Assembly: GCA_016218155.1 (NCBI GenBank) | Contig: JACREQ010000058.1 | Coordinates: forward strand, 1 to 64,000 | Reading direction: 5' to 3' | DNA from: Bacteroidia bacterium | Lineage (GTDB): Bacteria; Bacteroidota; Bacteroidia; Bacteroidales; GWA2-32-17 | Length of the DNA stretch: 64,000 bases | Part shown: in pieces, positions 62,880 through 64,000 of the stretch | How the letters are laid out: the number at the start of each line of letters is the position of its first letter | How positions within the stretch are numbered: the first letter of the stretch is position 1 | Notes under the pieces: generated by a model | What the model was told of the DNA's origin: nothing | The model's database searches: none | The model's input: the letters and a program-made list of their open reading frames with translations, nothing else | Translations under genes and position numbers: made by a program

Positions 62880-63671
62880 TTAAATATCTCCAATCATATT
62901 CATAACAACTCGTAGCTTATGTGTATATTTATTTAATTCGTTGTTGTATATTCCCTGATGGTCAATGGAATCAATTCTTACTTTGCCAGAAGCATGAATA
63001 ATTTTATTTGGACTTAGCAAAATTCCAACATGAGTAATAATTCCTTCTTCATTATCAAAAAAAGCAAGATCGCCGGGTTTTGTTTCACTTAAAAAATTTA
63101 CAGACACACCTGCAGAAACCTGTTTGCTCGCATCTCTTGGAATAGCTACACCGGCTATTTTATATGTAACCTGAGAAAGCCCGGAACAATCTATTCCGAA
63201 AGGATTTTTGCCACCCCATAGGTATGGCGAATTAATAAAATTTAAAGCTGAATCGCAAATAAGTTCACGTTTCGATTTATTGTTTTGTGTTATTGCCTGT
63301 GTTAATTTAAATACCTTTTGTGCTATGTTAAAAGTTGAATTATTTATATTAAAATTTGGTAATGAACTTCCGGCAGGTAAAATAAATGTATTATTATTAT
63401 CGTCAATAGCATTTGAAAATAGTTCAGGTAATACGTAAACCAAGCCTTGCTCGTTTAATTCATTGTACTGTTTCTCACCTATTTCAACCAGAGTTTTTTT
63501 ATCAATCCAGCCCAAATATCCATCAAATGAGTTTTTAACATTTGCCCAGTTTCCTACAGTGCCAAAGACTTCTAAATGTTCGCCAAACATAATCTGGGTA
63601 AGCATTTCGCTTTTTTCAGAGGCTTCTGGTCGTAATGGAATTACTGCAGAACATGCAATTGCAAATTTCAT
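62880..63671 (-). CDS. NlpC/P60 (C40) peptidase with SH3-like domains
   Basis: This 263-aa protein starts at ATG 63671 (three codons inside the longest frame). The N-terminal ~130 residues have SH3-like beta domains (about 2-60 and 75-125, with LRPEASEKSEML and YLGWIDKKTL). The NlpC/P60 domain (about 135-263) has the catalytic Cys162 in GIDCSGLS, His in ITHVGILL and a final His in IIHASG. These enzymes cut cell-wall peptides at the gamma-D-Glu-diamino-acid bond. No signal peptide is obvious, so it may act on imported muropeptides in the cytoplasm, as YkfC-like enzymes do. Confidence 0.92.
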   Translation of the reverse strand: MKFAIACSAVIPLRPEASEKSEMLTQIMFGEHLEVFGTVGNWANVKNSFDGYLGWIDKKTLVEIGEKQYNELNEQGLVYVLPELFSNAIDDNNNTFILPAGSSLPNFNINNSTFNIAQKVFKLTQAITQNNKSKRELICDSALNFINSPYLWGGKNPFGIDCSGLSQVTYKIAGVAIPRDASKQVSAGVSVNFLSETKPGDLAFFDNEEGIITHVGILLSPNKIIHASGKVRIDSIDHQGIYNNELNKYTHKLRVVMNMIGDI

Positions 63672-63805
63672 GATAATCAAAATTAATAATAAACGAAAGT
63701 AATAATTAAAATTCCAAAATGCAATTCACTACTGTGAACCAAATTCCGAATTTGACTAGAGTATTAGGCTTTCGACATCCAGTTTTTACCATGTAAAATA
63801 AAATA

Positions 63806-63835
63806 ATTGTAATTACACTCTTATTTTTAACTTTG
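63806..63835 (+). promoter_or_regulatory. House-keeping promoter of the gene at 63858
   Basis: TTG near 63807 and TAACTTTG (63828-63835), with about 18 nt between, fit the Bacteroidota promoter. Transcription would start near 63842. Confidence 0.6.
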
Positions 63836-63857
63836 TAGGTTGTGAATTAAAATATTT

Positions 63858-64000
63858 ATGAAACAATTAATAGGCTTTTTGATAAATAACATAAAAAGAA
63901 TTGGAATCTTCTTTTTGTTTTTAATTGCAATAGCATTTATAGTTTGGATAATACCTAAGGAGACCAGATACCGGTTTGAATATCAGAAGGGTAAAGCCTG
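63858..64000 (+). CDS. Start of an HDIG/7TM-HD (PgpH-like) protein, cut by the window end
   Basis: Only the first 47 codons are present and the frame is open to the window edge. One membrane segment (about 15-33) is followed by WIIPKETRYRFEYQKGKAW. In Bacteroidota PgpH-type cyclic-di-AMP phosphodiesterases, the N-terminal helix is followed by an IPKEGKFKYEFQKGKPW-like stretch. That match makes a 7TM-HD-family protein the best guess. The catalytic HD domain lies outside the window, so this rests on the short N-terminus alone. Confidence 0.6.
   Translation, partial: MKQLIGFLINNIKRIGIFFLFLIAIAFIVWIIPKETRYRFEYQKGKA

Overview
The window is a chromosomal segment of an AT-rich member of the Bacteroidota, most likely an uncultured, at least partly anaerobic Bacteroidales-like bacterium. 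The signs are several secreted proteins with type IX secretion (T9SS) C-terminal sorting domains, many promoters of the Bacteroidota house-keeping type (TTTG, about 19 nt, TAnnTTTG), a long Bacteroidota-type SecA, and a four-gene ferredoxin-dependent 2-oxoacid oxidoreductase operon. No rRNA, complete tRNA, insertion sequence, phage or CRISPR array was seen.

Layout. 1-7.2 kb: a perfect 17-bp terminator hairpin, a SprB-repeat T9SS adhesin, a small secreted protein, a SulP transporter and a membrane glycosyltransferase. 7.3-13.6 kb: a second T9SS protein, rarA, a LpxL-type acyltransferase and a TerC protein. 13.6-16.4 kb: korDABC with its own promoter and a UUCG-loop terminator. 16.5-24.3 kb: a serine hydrolase, a large hybrid histidine kinase, an MMPL/RND transporter and a PAS-SpoIIE phosphatase. 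24.4-29.3 kb: an AsmA-like protein translationally coupled to an OmpA/PD40 protein. 29.4-40.3 kb: core genes (rplS, a C69 peptidase, DUF721-recF, a TPR protein-ribH, secA-lipoprotein-asd). 40.4-46.2 kb: lipoprotein, Prc-like protease, coiled-coil surface protein and a T9SS metallophosphoesterase. 46.3-58.7 kb: the most interesting region, described next. 59-64 kb: an outer-membrane barrel, DUF4328, a cyclophilin-like protein, a WG-repeat protein, an NlpC/P60 peptidase and the start of an HDIG/7TM-HD gene.

The 46.3-58.7 kb region appears to hold an undescribed regulatory circuit. It has a TPR-CHAT (caspase-like) protein, an ECF-like sigma factor, and a single-pass TPR protein with an anti-sigma-like N-terminus. 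A two-part motif, GGTTACTA (or GGTTACTT), 12-13 nt, (T/A)CGACTAT, occurs four times in the window and was found nowhere else. Each copy lies correctly oriented just upstream of a start codon: a 55-aa secreted polyproline peptide beside the CHAT gene, the sigma gene itself, a 107-109-aa unknown protein, and a three-gene operon of a tail-fiber/T9SS protein, a GH16 glucanase and a secreted protein. I infer a self-activating sigma factor controlling surface and secreted genes, possibly gated by the CHAT protease. This recalls the protease/anti-sigma/sigma output of type III-E CRISPR (Craspase), but no CRISPR part is present.

Intergenic stretches at about 10.1, 40.3, 44.2, 49.9-50.1, 51.4-52.0, 55.2, 59.8 and 61.3-61.7 kb carry families of short inverted repeats. 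A GC-only palindrome (CCGCCGCGGCGG) sits inside several of them. These stretches create spurious reading frames.
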